64,000 bases of DNA from an uncultured Clostridia bacterium. Lineage in GTDB: Bacteria; Bacillota; Clostridia; Oscillospirales; Acutalibacteraceae. Under the pieces are notes generated by a model. That model had not been told where the DNA came from. It searched no databases and was given only the letters and a program-made list of their open reading frames with translations. This document shows, piece after piece, positions 31,683 to 40,163 of the stretch (the first letter of the stretch is position 1; the number at the start of each line of letters is the position of its first letter). The position numbers and the translations under genes were made by a program. The stretch spans positions 62,001 to 126,000 of the forward strand of contig CAMEBF010000005.1 of assembly GCA_945912145.1 (NCBI GenBank), read 5' to 3'.

Positions 31683-33155
31683 ATGGCAAATTATTGTACA
31701 AAGTGCGGCGCGTTGAATGAGGATGATGCAAAATTCTGTTATGCGTGTGGCACGGCGTTTACGTCTATCGATTTTGATTATGAGAATACTGACAAGACGA
31801 TCGTACCGGAAAGAGTTTCGGTATCAAAGTCAGTATCCGATACAAAACGCTGCGAAAACTGCGGTGCAGAAATATCTTCTGACGCAAAGTTCTGTTATGC
31901 GTGCGGTGCTGTTTTGTCGGATTCTTCCGACAGCGCTGCTTATCCCACGGACGGCATTTCGCCTGAGCCGGAAACAGAATGGGCGCAGTCGACAATGTTC
32001 TGCGTATATTGCGGCGCAGAGATCCCGGCTGATTCAAAGTTCTGTTACGTTTGCGGCGCACAGTTTGATGACGCGAACGTTGATGAATATGCGTCTGCCG
32101 ATGACAATGCGTCGGCGGTCGGTAAAAAGAAAAAGTCAAAAGCACCTCTTGTTATCATCGTCGTGCTTTTGCTGCTTGCGCTTCTTGTCGGCGGAATTTT
32201 TGCGGTCGCCTATTTTACGGATATCAATATTCCGTTTGTTTCTGCGCTTGTGAAAGAGCAGGAGACTGAGGCCGAACAGAAAAAGGATGACGAGAAACCG
32301 GCGGCAAGCGAACAGGCAACGGACGCTCCGGAAGAAGATCAAACGGCAGCAAGCGGCTCTGTGGCGACTGAAAACCCCGGTATGTCCGGAAGCTCGTCCG
32401 GAGAAGCGTCTTCGGGGGTGCAATATATCGTTTCCTATAGTACGCCGAGTCATGCAGGCGTCGTTCTGAGAGCGGCAGCTTCCTCTGAAAGTACACAGCT
32501 GGGTATATTGAAAGAGGGAACCCCTATCAAAGTAACCGGACAGACCGAAGGCGCGTATTCCTATGTGGAGTGCGTCGATGCCCCTTCCATGAAAGGTTGG
32601 ATCATGACACAATATATTCTTTCCGAGATCTTGACGACTTCGCCTTCTGCCGGCGAGTCGCCGGTCACCCCGACGACAACGCAGGCAGTAGTGCCGAAAA
32701 TTATGTCGGCCACAACGATGTCGGGTACCGTGCTGAGCAGCTCGAATGTTTCCTCGAACCGTACGTTCGGTGCTGACTGCACCATCGATAAAGATGCAGC
32801 CACTTGTTGGTGCGTCAATACAACGTCAAGCGGCGGAGCCGGCGCGCAGATCAAATTTGCGCTGACGCCCGGTTCTACGATCAGCGGCGTAAAACTCATC
32901 AACGGCAATCAGTATCTGCCGGATGAAAAGATTTATGAATCCAACGGCCAGGTCTGTACGTTCACCCTTACGTTCAGCGACGGCTCAACACGCTCATTTG
33001 CTGCCGATTATAACGAGGGAACCTCTGACTGGCAGACGTTCAGCTTCGGCGAAACGATCACGACAGATTATATCATTCTCACGGTTGACAGCGGCTATAT
33101 CGGCAATTCCTACAACACCAATGTCTGCCTTGGTGAATTTGATGTGCTTGCTTAA
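31683..33155 (+). CDS. Triple zinc-ribbon membrane protein with SH3 and C-terminal carbohydrate-binding-like domains
   Basis: 490 residues from the ATG at 31683; upstream in-frame codons have no family likeness and the ribosome site is weak. Three zinc ribbons: YCTKCGALN...FCYACG, RCENCGAEI...FCYACG and FCVYCGAEI...FCYVCG. Then a helix (LVIIVVLLLLALLVGGIFAVAYF), a Glu/Ala-rich linker, an SH3-like domain (GVVLRAAASSESTQLGILKEG, GWIMTQYI) and a final galactose-binding-like domain (DAATCWCVN, FTLTFSDGSTRSF, DYIILTVDSGYIG) resembling discoidin/NADase-type glycan-binding modules. The outer part is likely to touch peptidoglycan or glycans. It overlaps the next gene's start. Confidence 0.78.
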   Translation: MANYCTKCGALNEDDAKFCYACGTAFTSIDFDYENTDKTIVPERVSVSKSVSDTKRCENCGAEISSDAKFCYACGAVLSDSSDSAAYPTDGISPEPETEWAQSTMFCVYCGAEIPADSKFCYVCGAQFDDANVDEYASADDNASAVGKKKKSKAPLVIIVVLLLLALLVGGIFAVAYFTDINIPFVSALVKEQETEAEQKKDDEKPAASEQATDAPEEDQTAASGSVATENPGMSGSSSGEASSGVQYIVSYSTPSHAGVVLRAAASSESTQLGILKEGTPIKVTGQTEGAYSYVECVDAPSMKGWIMTQYILSEILTTSPSAGESPVTPTTTQAVVPKIMSATTMSGTVLSSSNVSSNRTFGADCTIDKDAATCWCVNTTSSGGAGAQIKFALTPGSTISGVKLINGNQYLPDEKIYESNGQVCTFTLTFSDGSTRSFAADYNEGTSDWQTFSFGETITTDYIILTVDSGYIGNSYNTNVCLGEFDVLA

Positions 33156-34416
33156 AAGATTGACGGCGGTCGCGTTAACAGGTTTATTCTGTTTCGGCAC
33201 CGCAGCCTGTGCGAGGACTGAAAATGACAGGAAAACGCAGACGTCCTGCGAAGAAACGGCAGAATGTCAGTCCGACGACCGGAATGAAGTCTTGAGCGAA
33301 GAGCCAAGCGTGATATCCGAGCCGGAAGAACTGCCGATACCGTCGGAACCTCTCCTGATCGCTTCCGACGATGCCGATGCAATATGTCGCAGATACGGTG
33401 CCGTTGGTGTGGAGATTGCGCTCATCCGGAACGGCGTTGTGGCCGGGACCTATACGTATGGATACGCCGATAAGAGTCAGGAAAAAAAGGTTACGCCGGA
33501 CACAAAATTCCGAATAGCCTCTCTTTCAAAGCTGGCAACCGATGTGATTTTTATGGCGCTTTGTGATGAGGGACTGTGCGATCCCGATGAGAATATCAGC
33601 CAATACCTCGGATATACGGTTGAAAATCCGTATCATCGAGATGTCCCGATCACGCCGGAAATGCTGATGACGCACACCTCTTCCCTGCAGGATTCGTCCC
33701 AGTTCCTGTCGTCAAGACAAAATGCGTCTTCCATTCCGATGCAGACGCTGCTGCAGAGCACAAGTTCTTTTTCTGCTGCGGAACCGGGCACGGTCTGCTC
33801 TTATTCCAATTTCGGCGTTGCCGTGATCGGAGCGATCTGTGAAAAAGCTACATCACGGCATTTTTATGAGCTTGCCGATCAGTATTTGTTTCAGAAACTC
33901 GGCATTGACGCGGCCTTTACGGCAAGTGACCTGCAAGATAAAGAGTCGGTTGCCGTTCTTTACGGCTACGGCGATTATACGCTGTCACAGCAGTTTTCAG
34001 AGTGCTTTTGTGCGGAGTTGGGGCAAACGCATCATCTTGTGCAGGGCAATCTGACGATCAGCGCGAAAGACTATGCGGAGATCCTTTGCCTACTGATGAA
34101 CGGCGGAATGGCAAATAACGGTGTACAGGTGTTGAGTCAGAAGAGCTGCCGGGAAATCCTGACAGATCATTTTGACGACGGAGAAAAAGGCATGGGGTAC
34201 GGTCTGTGGAGAACCGATCGGATTATAGACGGTACAAGCCTCTTTGTGCATACCGGCAGCAATTTCGGTATGTTTTCATCCTTTGCGTTTTCTGCCGATT
34301 CCGGAGATGGTGTCGTTGTGTTTACCAGCGGTGCCGACGGCACTATGAACAATACGGCCGATATGAGGCAGGTTTGCCTTGATCTGATCCGTTATTTTTA
34401 TGAATATTCTGCCTGA
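33142..34416 (+). CDS. Serine beta-lactamase-fold lipoprotein (class C/penicillin-binding-like)
   Basis: 424 residues from the ATG at 33142, which lies inside the end of the zinc-ribbon gene. The N-terminus is a signal peptide (LLKRLTAVALTGLFCFGTAAC) with a probable lipobox cysteine. Active-site motifs: SxxK as RIASLSKLAT, YxN as CSYSNFGVAV and an HTG triad as FVHTGSNFG. This set defines the beta-lactamase/D-Ala-D-Ala carboxypeptidase and esterase EstB family. In this setting a peptidoglycan-related hydrolase is likelier than resistance. The longer frame from 32923 overlaps a real gene and is rejected. Confidence 0.85.
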   Translation: MCLLKRLTAVALTGLFCFGTAACARTENDRKTQTSCEETAECQSDDRNEVLSEEPSVISEPEELPIPSEPLLIASDDADAICRRYGAVGVEIALIRNGVVAGTYTYGYADKSQEKKVTPDTKFRIASLSKLATDVIFMALCDEGLCDPDENISQYLGYTVENPYHRDVPITPEMLMTHTSSLQDSSQFLSSRQNASSIPMQTLLQSTSSFSAAEPGTVCSYSNFGVAVIGAICEKATSRHFYELADQYLFQKLGIDAAFTASDLQDKESVAVLYGYGDYTLSQQFSECFCAELGQTHHLVQGNLTISAKDYAEILCLLMNGGMANNGVQVLSQKSCREILTDHFDDGEKGMGYGLWRTDRIIDGTSLFVHTGSNFGMFSSFAFSADSGDGVVVFTSGADGTMNNTADMRQVCLDLIRYFYEYSA

Positions 34417-34504
34417 CGGAAGCAAACGTCATGCAGGCAAAGAGGCTTGCAAAGCCATTTTTTGAAATGTAAGATAAATCTGATTCAGAGATGGAGGATA
34501 TACA

Positions 34505-36133
34505 ATGGCCAATTTTTGTACAAAATGCGGTATGCAGAACGATGACGATTCAAGATTCTGCTACAGATGCGGAGCAGAGTTGAATCCTGTTAAGCCTGAC
34601 ACATCACCGGTGGAGTCTGTCACAGAGCCGACGGAGCCTGTCGCAGAGCCGTTTGAGCATCTCACGGAACCGGTGGAGCCTGCAACTGATCCGTTTGTGC
34701 CCATCACAGAGCCGGTTAAGCCTGCCACGGAGCCGGTCAATCCCTATATGGATTCGTTTGAGCCCATCAGGAAATTCGAAGAATCCGAAAGAACAGTCGA
34801 GATGCCAAGGCCTGAACCATTCGTAAAAGATACGGTTTTTTGCGAATACTGCGGCGCTAAGATTGCGGCCGATTCAAAATTCTGCACGGTTTGCGGAGCA
34901 AGGTTTGCTTCCGTCGGCAATGAAGAGTTTTTATTTGCCGGGGCGGACGGAAAACCGAAAAAGAAAAAATCAAAAGCATTTCTTATCCCGATTATTCTTT
35001 TGCTGGTGCTGCTCATTGCCGCCGGAAGTGTTTTTGCTGTCGCCTATTTTACGGATGTTCATATTCCGTTCGTCAGCGCTCTGGTGAAAAAGGAAGAGAC
35101 GACAACGGCTGCACCGAAGAAAGAGGACAAAACCGAGGAGGACAAAGAGAATTCTTCTGTTTGGACGCCGGCCGAACCGGAAAGCGGAAAAGTGCCGGTC
35201 GAAGTGGAATCGACAACAGAGGCTCCGGCTCCGATCGTACTGATAAAGGGCAACGTCATTCAATACGGCTCCTACCCGCAGAGTCGTGTAACGGACTCGG
35301 CAACAGTTGCTGCCCTGAACGATCTTTCAGACGATATGATCTGGTCGTCGTACGGCTATGCTTCCGGCAACGGCAAGAAAGGCTCTATGGTGACCGGTGA
35401 TTGGATGCAGTATATTGACGTAACGTATAACGGGGAGAAATACCGCGGCGTTTATTTCACGCAGTACCGTCCCTATTGGTCTTATCTGGAATCCAATGCC
35501 GAAAACAGTCAGCAGGATGACAACGGCTATAGCACGAATGTGTATTATTGGTTCCGATATGAGCCTCTTTCATGGACCGTTCTTGACGCTGAAAACGGTC
35601 TGCTGATGTGCCAGCAGACGATTGACGCGCAACCGCATACGCAGGATATTTATGAAAGCGGAAGTGAGCTGTACAATAACAGCGGCTGCACGACCTATGC
35701 CAGCGACTATGCGACCTCATATCTTCGTACATGGCTCAACAGCAGTTTCCTGAATACGGCATTCTCTTTTGATGAACGGGAGAAGATCGTTTCGCATTCG
35801 TGGGATAACAGCTCCGCAACGACCGCTTTCAGTAAATACAGCAGCAGTTCTACCAATGATTACATTGCAACTCTTTCTTATTCCGAAGCGAAGAACGCTG
35901 CGTATGGTTTCAATACGGATGCGGCAAGGCAGAGCGTTGGAACCGACTATGCAAAATGTCAGGGGCTTTATATCTCAGATAGTGGGATCAATACAAACAG
36001 CCATCTTCGGTCTCCCGGCTGCGGTTCCGGTTTTGCTGCCGGAATCAATCCGAGCGGCAGTCTCTATGAAGACGGCTTGGTCGAGAGCACCAGAGTCGGC
36101 GTCAGACCGATTATGTATGTGAATTTTGACTGA
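34505..36133 (+). CDS. Zinc-ribbon membrane protein with DUF6273-type outer domain
   Basis: 542 residues. A first ribbon FCTKCGMQN...FCYRCGAEL, then a Pro/Glu/Val/Thr-rich low-complexity stretch (about residues 34-95), a second ribbon FCEYCGAKI...FCTVCGARF, a helix IPIILLLVLLIAAGSVFAVAYF, a charged linker and an outer domain. The outer domain has VIQYGSYPQSRV, RYEPLSWTVLDAENGLLMC, YLRTWLNSSFLNTAFS and RVGVRPIMYVNF, the pattern of DUF6273 (a formylglycine-enzyme/C-lectin-like fold seen in gut bacterial surface proteins). The helix plus first outer residues (AVAYFTD...IPFVSALVK) are nearly the same as in the 31683 gene, showing shared origin. Confidence 0.8.
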   Translation: MANFCTKCGMQNDDDSRFCYRCGAELNPVKPDTSPVESVTEPTEPVAEPFEHLTEPVEPATDPFVPITEPVKPATEPVNPYMDSFEPIRKFEESERTVEMPRPEPFVKDTVFCEYCGAKIAADSKFCTVCGARFASVGNEEFLFAGADGKPKKKKSKAFLIPIILLLVLLIAAGSVFAVAYFTDVHIPFVSALVKKEETTTAAPKKEDKTEEDKENSSVWTPAEPESGKVPVEVESTTEAPAPIVLIKGNVIQYGSYPQSRVTDSATVAALNDLSDDMIWSSYGYASGNGKKGSMVTGDWMQYIDVTYNGEKYRGVYFTQYRPYWSYLESNAENSQQDDNGYSTNVYYWFRYEPLSWTVLDAENGLLMCQQTIDAQPHTQDIYESGSELYNNSGCTTYASDYATSYLRTWLNSSFLNTAFSFDEREKIVSHSWDNSSATTAFSKYSSSSTNDYIATLSYSEAKNAAYGFNTDAARQSVGTDYAKCQGLYISDSGINTNSHLRSPGCGSGFAAGINPSGSLYEDGLVESTRVGVRPIMYVNFD

Positions 36134-36199
36134 TTGATTGCCTGACGTCCCGGGATCGGAACAGCAAAAGACCTTTCAAAAACTGTTATATGGATGAAA

Positions 36200-36231
36200 A
36201 GATGCGCCGCGTCCGGATGGACGCGGCGCAC
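36200..36231 (-). terminator. Terminator of spoVT
   Basis: GCGCCGCGTCC pairs with GGACGCGGCGC; on the - strand it is followed by ATCTTTTC. Confidence 0.75.
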
Positions 36232-36265
36232 CTGCGTTAAAGGATTGTCGGAGGAACGGAAAGGG

Positions 36266-36805
36266 TTATTCTTCCGTCTGCTTGCCCAGGAACGACGCGG
36301 CCACCTGTGCTAATTTGATTTCCGACTGCGTCGGTGCCGAGCCGTTTTCGTTAAAGAGCAGGACGACGGCCCCCGAGACGTCGCCGCCGCCGACGATGGG
36401 GTAGGCGATGGCGGCGTTGCGATCGAGCCCCTCGATGGGCAGAAGCGTGTGCTTGTCCGTTCCGGCTACGAAGCTCGAACGGTTTTCCATAATGGTTTCG
36501 AGTTCTTTCGTGATGCGGCGGTCAATCGTATCTTTTTTGGAAAGACCGTTGCATGAGATGACATGATCGCGGTCAGTGATAATGACCGGCATATTCGTCG
36601 CGCGGTACAGCACTTCGGCGTACTGCGACGTAAACTCCGACATCTCGCCCATCGGCGAATATTTTTTGAAGATGACCTCTCCGTCTGCGTCGGTATATAT
36701 TTCAAGTGGGTCGCCCTCACGGATCCGCATTGTGCGGCGGATCTCCTTGGGAATCACGACGCGGCCGAGGTCGTCGATTCGCCTTACGATTCCAGTAGCT
36801 TTCAT
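36266..36805 (-). CDS. spoVT: Stage V sporulation protein T
   Basis: 179 residues, matching SpoVT of Bacillus (178). The start at 36805 has GGAGTG upstream; the longer frame adds unrelated sequence. Residues 1-50 are an AbrB/MazE-type swapped-hairpin DNA-binding domain (MKATGIVRRIDDLGRVVIPK). The remainder is a GAF-like domain with NRSSFVAGTDKHTLLPIEGL and VGGGDVSGAVVLLF. SpoVT modulates late forespore genes. The presence of this gene is direct evidence that the organism is, or descends from, a spore former. Confidence 0.96.
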   Translation of the reverse strand: MKATGIVRRIDDLGRVVIPKEIRRTMRIREGDPLEIYTDADGEVIFKKYSPMGEMSEFTSQYAEVLYRATNMPVIITDRDHVISCNGLSKKDTIDRRITKELETIMENRSSFVAGTDKHTLLPIEGLDRNAAIAYPIVGGGDVSGAVVLLFNENGSAPTQSEIKLAQVAASFLGKQTEE

Positions 36806-36846
36806 ATCTTTCACTCCAAAATTGACTGAATTTTCGTTTGCATGGG

Positions 36847-36875
36847 TAGTGTTTGCAGAATCGGACATTTTATGC
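36847..36875 (-). promoter_or_regulatory. Possible forespore (sigma F/G type) promoter of spoVT
   Basis: On the - strand GCATA (36875-36871) is followed after 17 bases by AACACTA (36853-36847), a partial match to sigma-G elements; spoVT is under sigma G in Bacillus. Only the -35 is close to consensus. Confidence 0.3.
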
Positions 36876-37040
36876 AACGCTTGTGAAACGGAAAAAAATG
36901 TGAGTTTTTTGCATAATAAGGCTGACAAAACACTTGTTGACACCGTCTGTTTTTTATTTTACAATAAATTAGAAAAATTTATTTTCTATGCAACATTTTC
37001 CGTTTTCGCCGCGTCTTATTCATGAAGGGAGCGAGACACT

Positions 37041-37565
37041 ATGAAAAAACACGATCTCGAAAAGCTCGTGGTTGAAGCTCAGACGGGAAACGGCAAGGCC
37101 TTTGCGGCCGTCTACAGCTACTATGCCGCCGACCTCTATCGTTTTGCGCTCTGGTATACCGGCAAGAGCGCGGATGCGGAGGACTGCGTGCAGGAGGCTG
37201 TATTGCTGAGTTTCCGGAATATCGCGTCGCTCAAGAAGCCGGCGTCGATCCATTCGTGGATGTTCAAGATTCTGGCGAACGTATGCAAGAGCAAGCTGCT
37301 TCATCCCGCAGACCGGCTTTGCTCTGTCCCGATTGATGAAATACCCGAACCGGTCAGCGAACACAGCGGAGAGGACAACACGCTTTCGGCGGAATTGCGC
37401 GACGCGCTTGACAGGCTTTCACCCGAGGAAAAACAGATTGTGCTTTTAAGTGTGATAGGACGCTATAGAAGCTCGGAGATCGCCGATATGCTCGGCATAC
37501 CGTCCGGTACGGTGCGCTCCAAGCTTTCCCGCTCTCTTCAGAAACTGCGGGATATTTTACAGTAG
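37041..37565 (+). CDS. ECF-type RNA polymerase sigma factor
   Basis: 174 residues. Region 2: FAAVYSYYAADLYRFALWYTG and DAEDCVQEAVLLSFRNIASL. Region 4: LDRLSPEEKQIVLLSVIGRY with the helix-turn-helix SSEIADMLGIPSGTVRSKLSRSLQKLR. These are the parts of an extracytoplasmic-function sigma factor. No zinc-finger anti-sigma gene follows; instead the next gene, 17 bases on, encodes a membrane-anchored beta-propeller protein that likely plays that part. It is divergent from spoVT. Confidence 0.93.
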   Translation: MKKHDLEKLVVEAQTGNGKAFAAVYSYYAADLYRFALWYTGKSADAEDCVQEAVLLSFRNIASLKKPASIHSWMFKILANVCKSKLLHPADRLCSVPIDEIPEPVSEHSGEDNTLSAELRDALDRLSPEEKQIVLLSVIGRYRSSEIADMLGIPSGTVRSKLSRSLQKLRDILQ

Positions 37566-37582
37566 ATCGGGGGAATCTTGCC

Positions 37583-39679
37583 ATGAAGAACAACAAACTG
37601 AAAAAGGAACTGAATCGGAAGCTCCTTGCGGAAGAAATCGTTCTTCCCGAATCACTGTCTGCGGAAAACATTGAAAAACTCATCAGGGAACAGGGCGGCA
37701 TTGTCAATCCCAAGCGGAAGCAATCCGAAAAAGGGAAAATCATTCGCCTTGTCGCGTCGGCAGCGGCGGTCATTGTCTGCATCATCGCGCTGGCGGTCGT
37801 TCTGGACGTCACCACAGGCGACCGTGTCCTGCAAAAACAGAACGCCGTCATCGCCGAAAAGACGAAGAATTCGGATTACAGCCAAATCGAAAGTGCCGTT
37901 CTGACGAAGTATCAGGATATGGTCAATTCGTATCAGGACAGCAACGGCCTGTTTGACGGCTTCGTATCGGGCAGTAAGGATACTGCCTTACCGGAATCCG
38001 CTGTTGGGAATACCTCGTCGACGAACGGCTCAGCCGCAGCCGGAACGACCGATCTGTTGACGGAAGACGACGTCGCGTTCAGCCAGACGAACGTGCAGGT
38101 CGATGGTGTGGATGAAGGCGACATTATCAAGAATGACGGCCGGTATCTCTATTTTCTGCATGATAACCTGATAGAAATCACGGACTGCGCCGATCCGAGC
38201 AATATGAAGGTCGTGTCGAAGATCAGACTCGCGGAGTCGGACGGTTACACATTGATGGCGAACGAAATGTACCTCACCGGCAATACTCTGACTGTCATTA
38301 CCAATCGATCAAGCGAACGGGACTATATCTACAACTCATACGCCGCGTACGATTGCTGCGTCATGCCGGACTACGACACCGTCATCAAGGTGTATGATGT
38401 GTCGGATAAGGCGAACCCCACAATGGTTTATTCGCAGCTTGTGAACGGCGAATATCTTTCGTCCCGTGTGGTCGGCGGAAAGCTCCTGTGCCTGACGCGT
38501 TACGCGATTCCGTTCCCGGAGCTGGATCAGAAAGATTTTGAAAAGAACTGCGAGGAGCTCAAAAATTCCTGCATTCCCGAATACTCCGTGAACGGAGGAG
38601 AAATGCAGAAAATTGAGCCAGACCGCATCGACATCCTCGACGAAAAGGAGCCGACCTCTTATGTGGTCACGACGCTTGTCGATCTGGGCAATTTGACGGC
38701 GGAGCCGAAAATGAACGCTTCCCTGAGCGACGGCTACGAGATTTACTGCGCAAACGATACGCTGTTCTTAGCGTCGAGCGAATATGCCTACTGGACGGCA
38801 TCGGGAGACGGGAAAGACTATGTCGAGGACGACAACGGCCGTAAATTTACCGAGGTAACGCATATTTATCGGTTTGCCATCAGTGATGAAGGAGTTTTTT
38901 ATAAAGCATCGGCAACGGTCGGCGGCGTCTGGCTCAATCAGTTCTCGATGGATCAGTACGGCGATGAGTTCCGCATCGCAACGACCGGCTGTGAGTATAA
39001 CGGGACGCGGTACAGCATGGTGTATGTGCTCGATCAGGACATGAAGATCAAGGGCTATCTCGGCGGCATCGCAGACGGGGAAGAGATTTATGCCGCACGG
39101 TTTATGGGCAAGACGCTGTATCTCGTCACATTCTATCAGACCGATCCGCTGTTCGTCATCGACCTGTCGGATTCCAAGAATCCCGTGCTCAAAGGCGAAT
39201 TGAAGCTGCCCGGTTTCTCCTCGTATCTCCACCCGGTCAGTGAGAATCTGGTTGTCGGCATCGGCGTCGGCGGCACCATGAACGGTACGGACGGCTCGGC
39301 GAAAATCTCCCTGTTTGATGTCAGCGACCCGTGCAACCCGAAAGAACTGGATAATTATACGGTACCGGACGCCTATTTCGATACCGACCATCGGGCTTTT
39401 ATGACCGTGGACGGGGATACCTTTGGCGTGATCATTTACAATTACAGCTATAATGCGTCGTATGCGTATCAGGAAAGCAGGTCTGTGATTCTGTTTGACG
39501 TCTCCGATGAGGGCATTACCGTAAAGGGGCAATACGCTACCCTGCAAGCGTCGGATTCCGATATGTCGTACACCTGCCGCGGTGCGTTTATCGGCGATAC
39601 GCTTTTCGCCGTCAACGGCGCAGGCATCATCGCGTATAACATGAGCAACAGCGAAAAACTCGGCGAAATCCGGTTCTGA
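37583..39679 (+). CDS. Membrane-anchored beta-propeller protein, putative anti-sigma partner
   Basis: 698 residues. The first ~50 are cytoplasmic and charged, with a helical LSAENIEKLIREQGGIV; one membrane helix follows (IIRLVASAAAVIVCIIALAVV), then a large outer domain of the secreted beta-propeller family (VDGVDEGDIIKNDGRYLYFL, NEMYLTGNTLTVITNR, YLSSRVVGGKLLCLTRY, DPLFVIDLSDSKNPVLKGEL and HPVSENLVVGIG). It sits in the anti-sigma position behind an ECF sigma gene; the N-terminal helical part could hold the sigma factor. That role is inference from order and topology. Confidence 0.82.
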   Translation: MKNNKLKKELNRKLLAEEIVLPESLSAENIEKLIREQGGIVNPKRKQSEKGKIIRLVASAAAVIVCIIALAVVLDVTTGDRVLQKQNAVIAEKTKNSDYSQIESAVLTKYQDMVNSYQDSNGLFDGFVSGSKDTALPESAVGNTSSTNGSAAAGTTDLLTEDDVAFSQTNVQVDGVDEGDIIKNDGRYLYFLHDNLIEITDCADPSNMKVVSKIRLAESDGYTLMANEMYLTGNTLTVITNRSSERDYIYNSYAAYDCCVMPDYDTVIKVYDVSDKANPTMVYSQLVNGEYLSSRVVGGKLLCLTRYAIPFPELDQKDFEKNCEELKNSCIPEYSVNGGEMQKIEPDRIDILDEKEPTSYVVTTLVDLGNLTAEPKMNASLSDGYEIYCANDTLFLASSEYAYWTASGDGKDYVEDDNGRKFTEVTHIYRFAISDEGVFYKASATVGGVWLNQFSMDQYGDEFRIATTGCEYNGTRYSMVYVLDQDMKIKGYLGGIADGEEIYAARFMGKTLYLVTFYQTDPLFVIDLSDSKNPVLKGELKLPGFSSYLHPVSENLVVGIGVGGTMNGTDGSAKISLFDVSDPCNPKELDNYTVPDAYFDTDHRAFMTVDGDTFGVIIYNYSYNASYAYQESRSVILFDVSDEGITVKGQYATLQASDSDMSYTCRGAFIGDTLFAVNGAGIIAYNMSNSEKLGEIRF

Positions 39680-39708
39680 CCGAAGATAACAAAGAAAAAT
39701 CATACCAC

Positions 39709-39750
39709 CAAAAAAGCCACGGTGCAGCGATGTACCGTGGCTTTTTATAA
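39709..39750. terminator. Terminator after the beta-propeller gene
   Basis: AAAAAGCCACGGTGCA pairs with TGTACCGTGGCTTTTT, giving a long stem with T and A runs on both sides. Confidence 0.93.
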
Positions 39751-39866
39751 TATTTTATGACCGGATAGCAACAAATGGTATAAACAAAATTGATTTTTAT
39801 GGAAAATTGTTTTATAATGTCACTGTAAGACAATACCGCAACAACGGCGGATTTTCCAAAAAAATC

Positions 39867-39895
39867 TTGTATTTTTCGCCGGAGCGTGGTATACT
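39867..39895 (+). promoter_or_regulatory. Promoter of the candidate structured RNA
   Basis: TTGTAT at 39867-39872, 17 bp, TATACT at 39890-39895; start predicted near 39902, exactly at the first base of the RNA's closing stem. Confidence 0.75.
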
Positions 39896-39901
39896 GTTTT
39901 T

Positions 39902-40069
39902 GCGACGCAAAGTGAATATGGGCAAACAATTAACATGATTGTATTTTTATCTTGATAAAAATGCAGTCTCTGTTTTCACATTCATGTTAATTGTTGAAAA
40001 CCTTTGCGTCGCAGCAATCGGAGGTATGCATTTTTTGTGCGTAGCTCCGGCTGCGCACTTTTTATTTTT
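39902..40069 (+). ncRNA. Candidate structured RNA with closing stem, inner stem, hairpin and terminator
   Basis: GCGACGCAAAG (39902-39912) pairs with CTTTGCGTCGC (40002-40012); inside it AACAATTAACATGA (39925-39938) pairs with TCATGTTAATTGTT (39982-39995); inside that is the hairpin ATTTTTATC-TT-GATAAAAAT (39943-39962). A terminator GTGCGTAGC-TCCG-GCTGCGCAC with a T-run ends at 40069. CGGAG at 40019-40023 could instead pair with CTCCG at 40045-40049, opening the terminator. Promoter, stems and terminator all fit. I do not recognise a known class; it could be a riboswitch-like leader of the LRR gene or a free small RNA. Confidence 0.65.
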
Positions 40070-40163
40070 ATGAACGGATGACCTCAAAAAACCGATTTAG
40101 TACCGATATATGGACATTTATTATGGTATAATGAGGTGAACCAAAAAAGTTAGGAGTGGTTTT

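Noticed and set aside
33156-34416. Antibiotic-resistance beta-lactamase
   Set aside because: The fold motifs fit, but the lipoprotein signal and neighbours fit a wall-related hydrolase or esterase; resistance cannot be claimed.
39902-40069. 6S RNA
   Set aside because: 6S RNA is one long rod with a central bubble; this one has a nested stem with an apical hairpin and a separate terminator.
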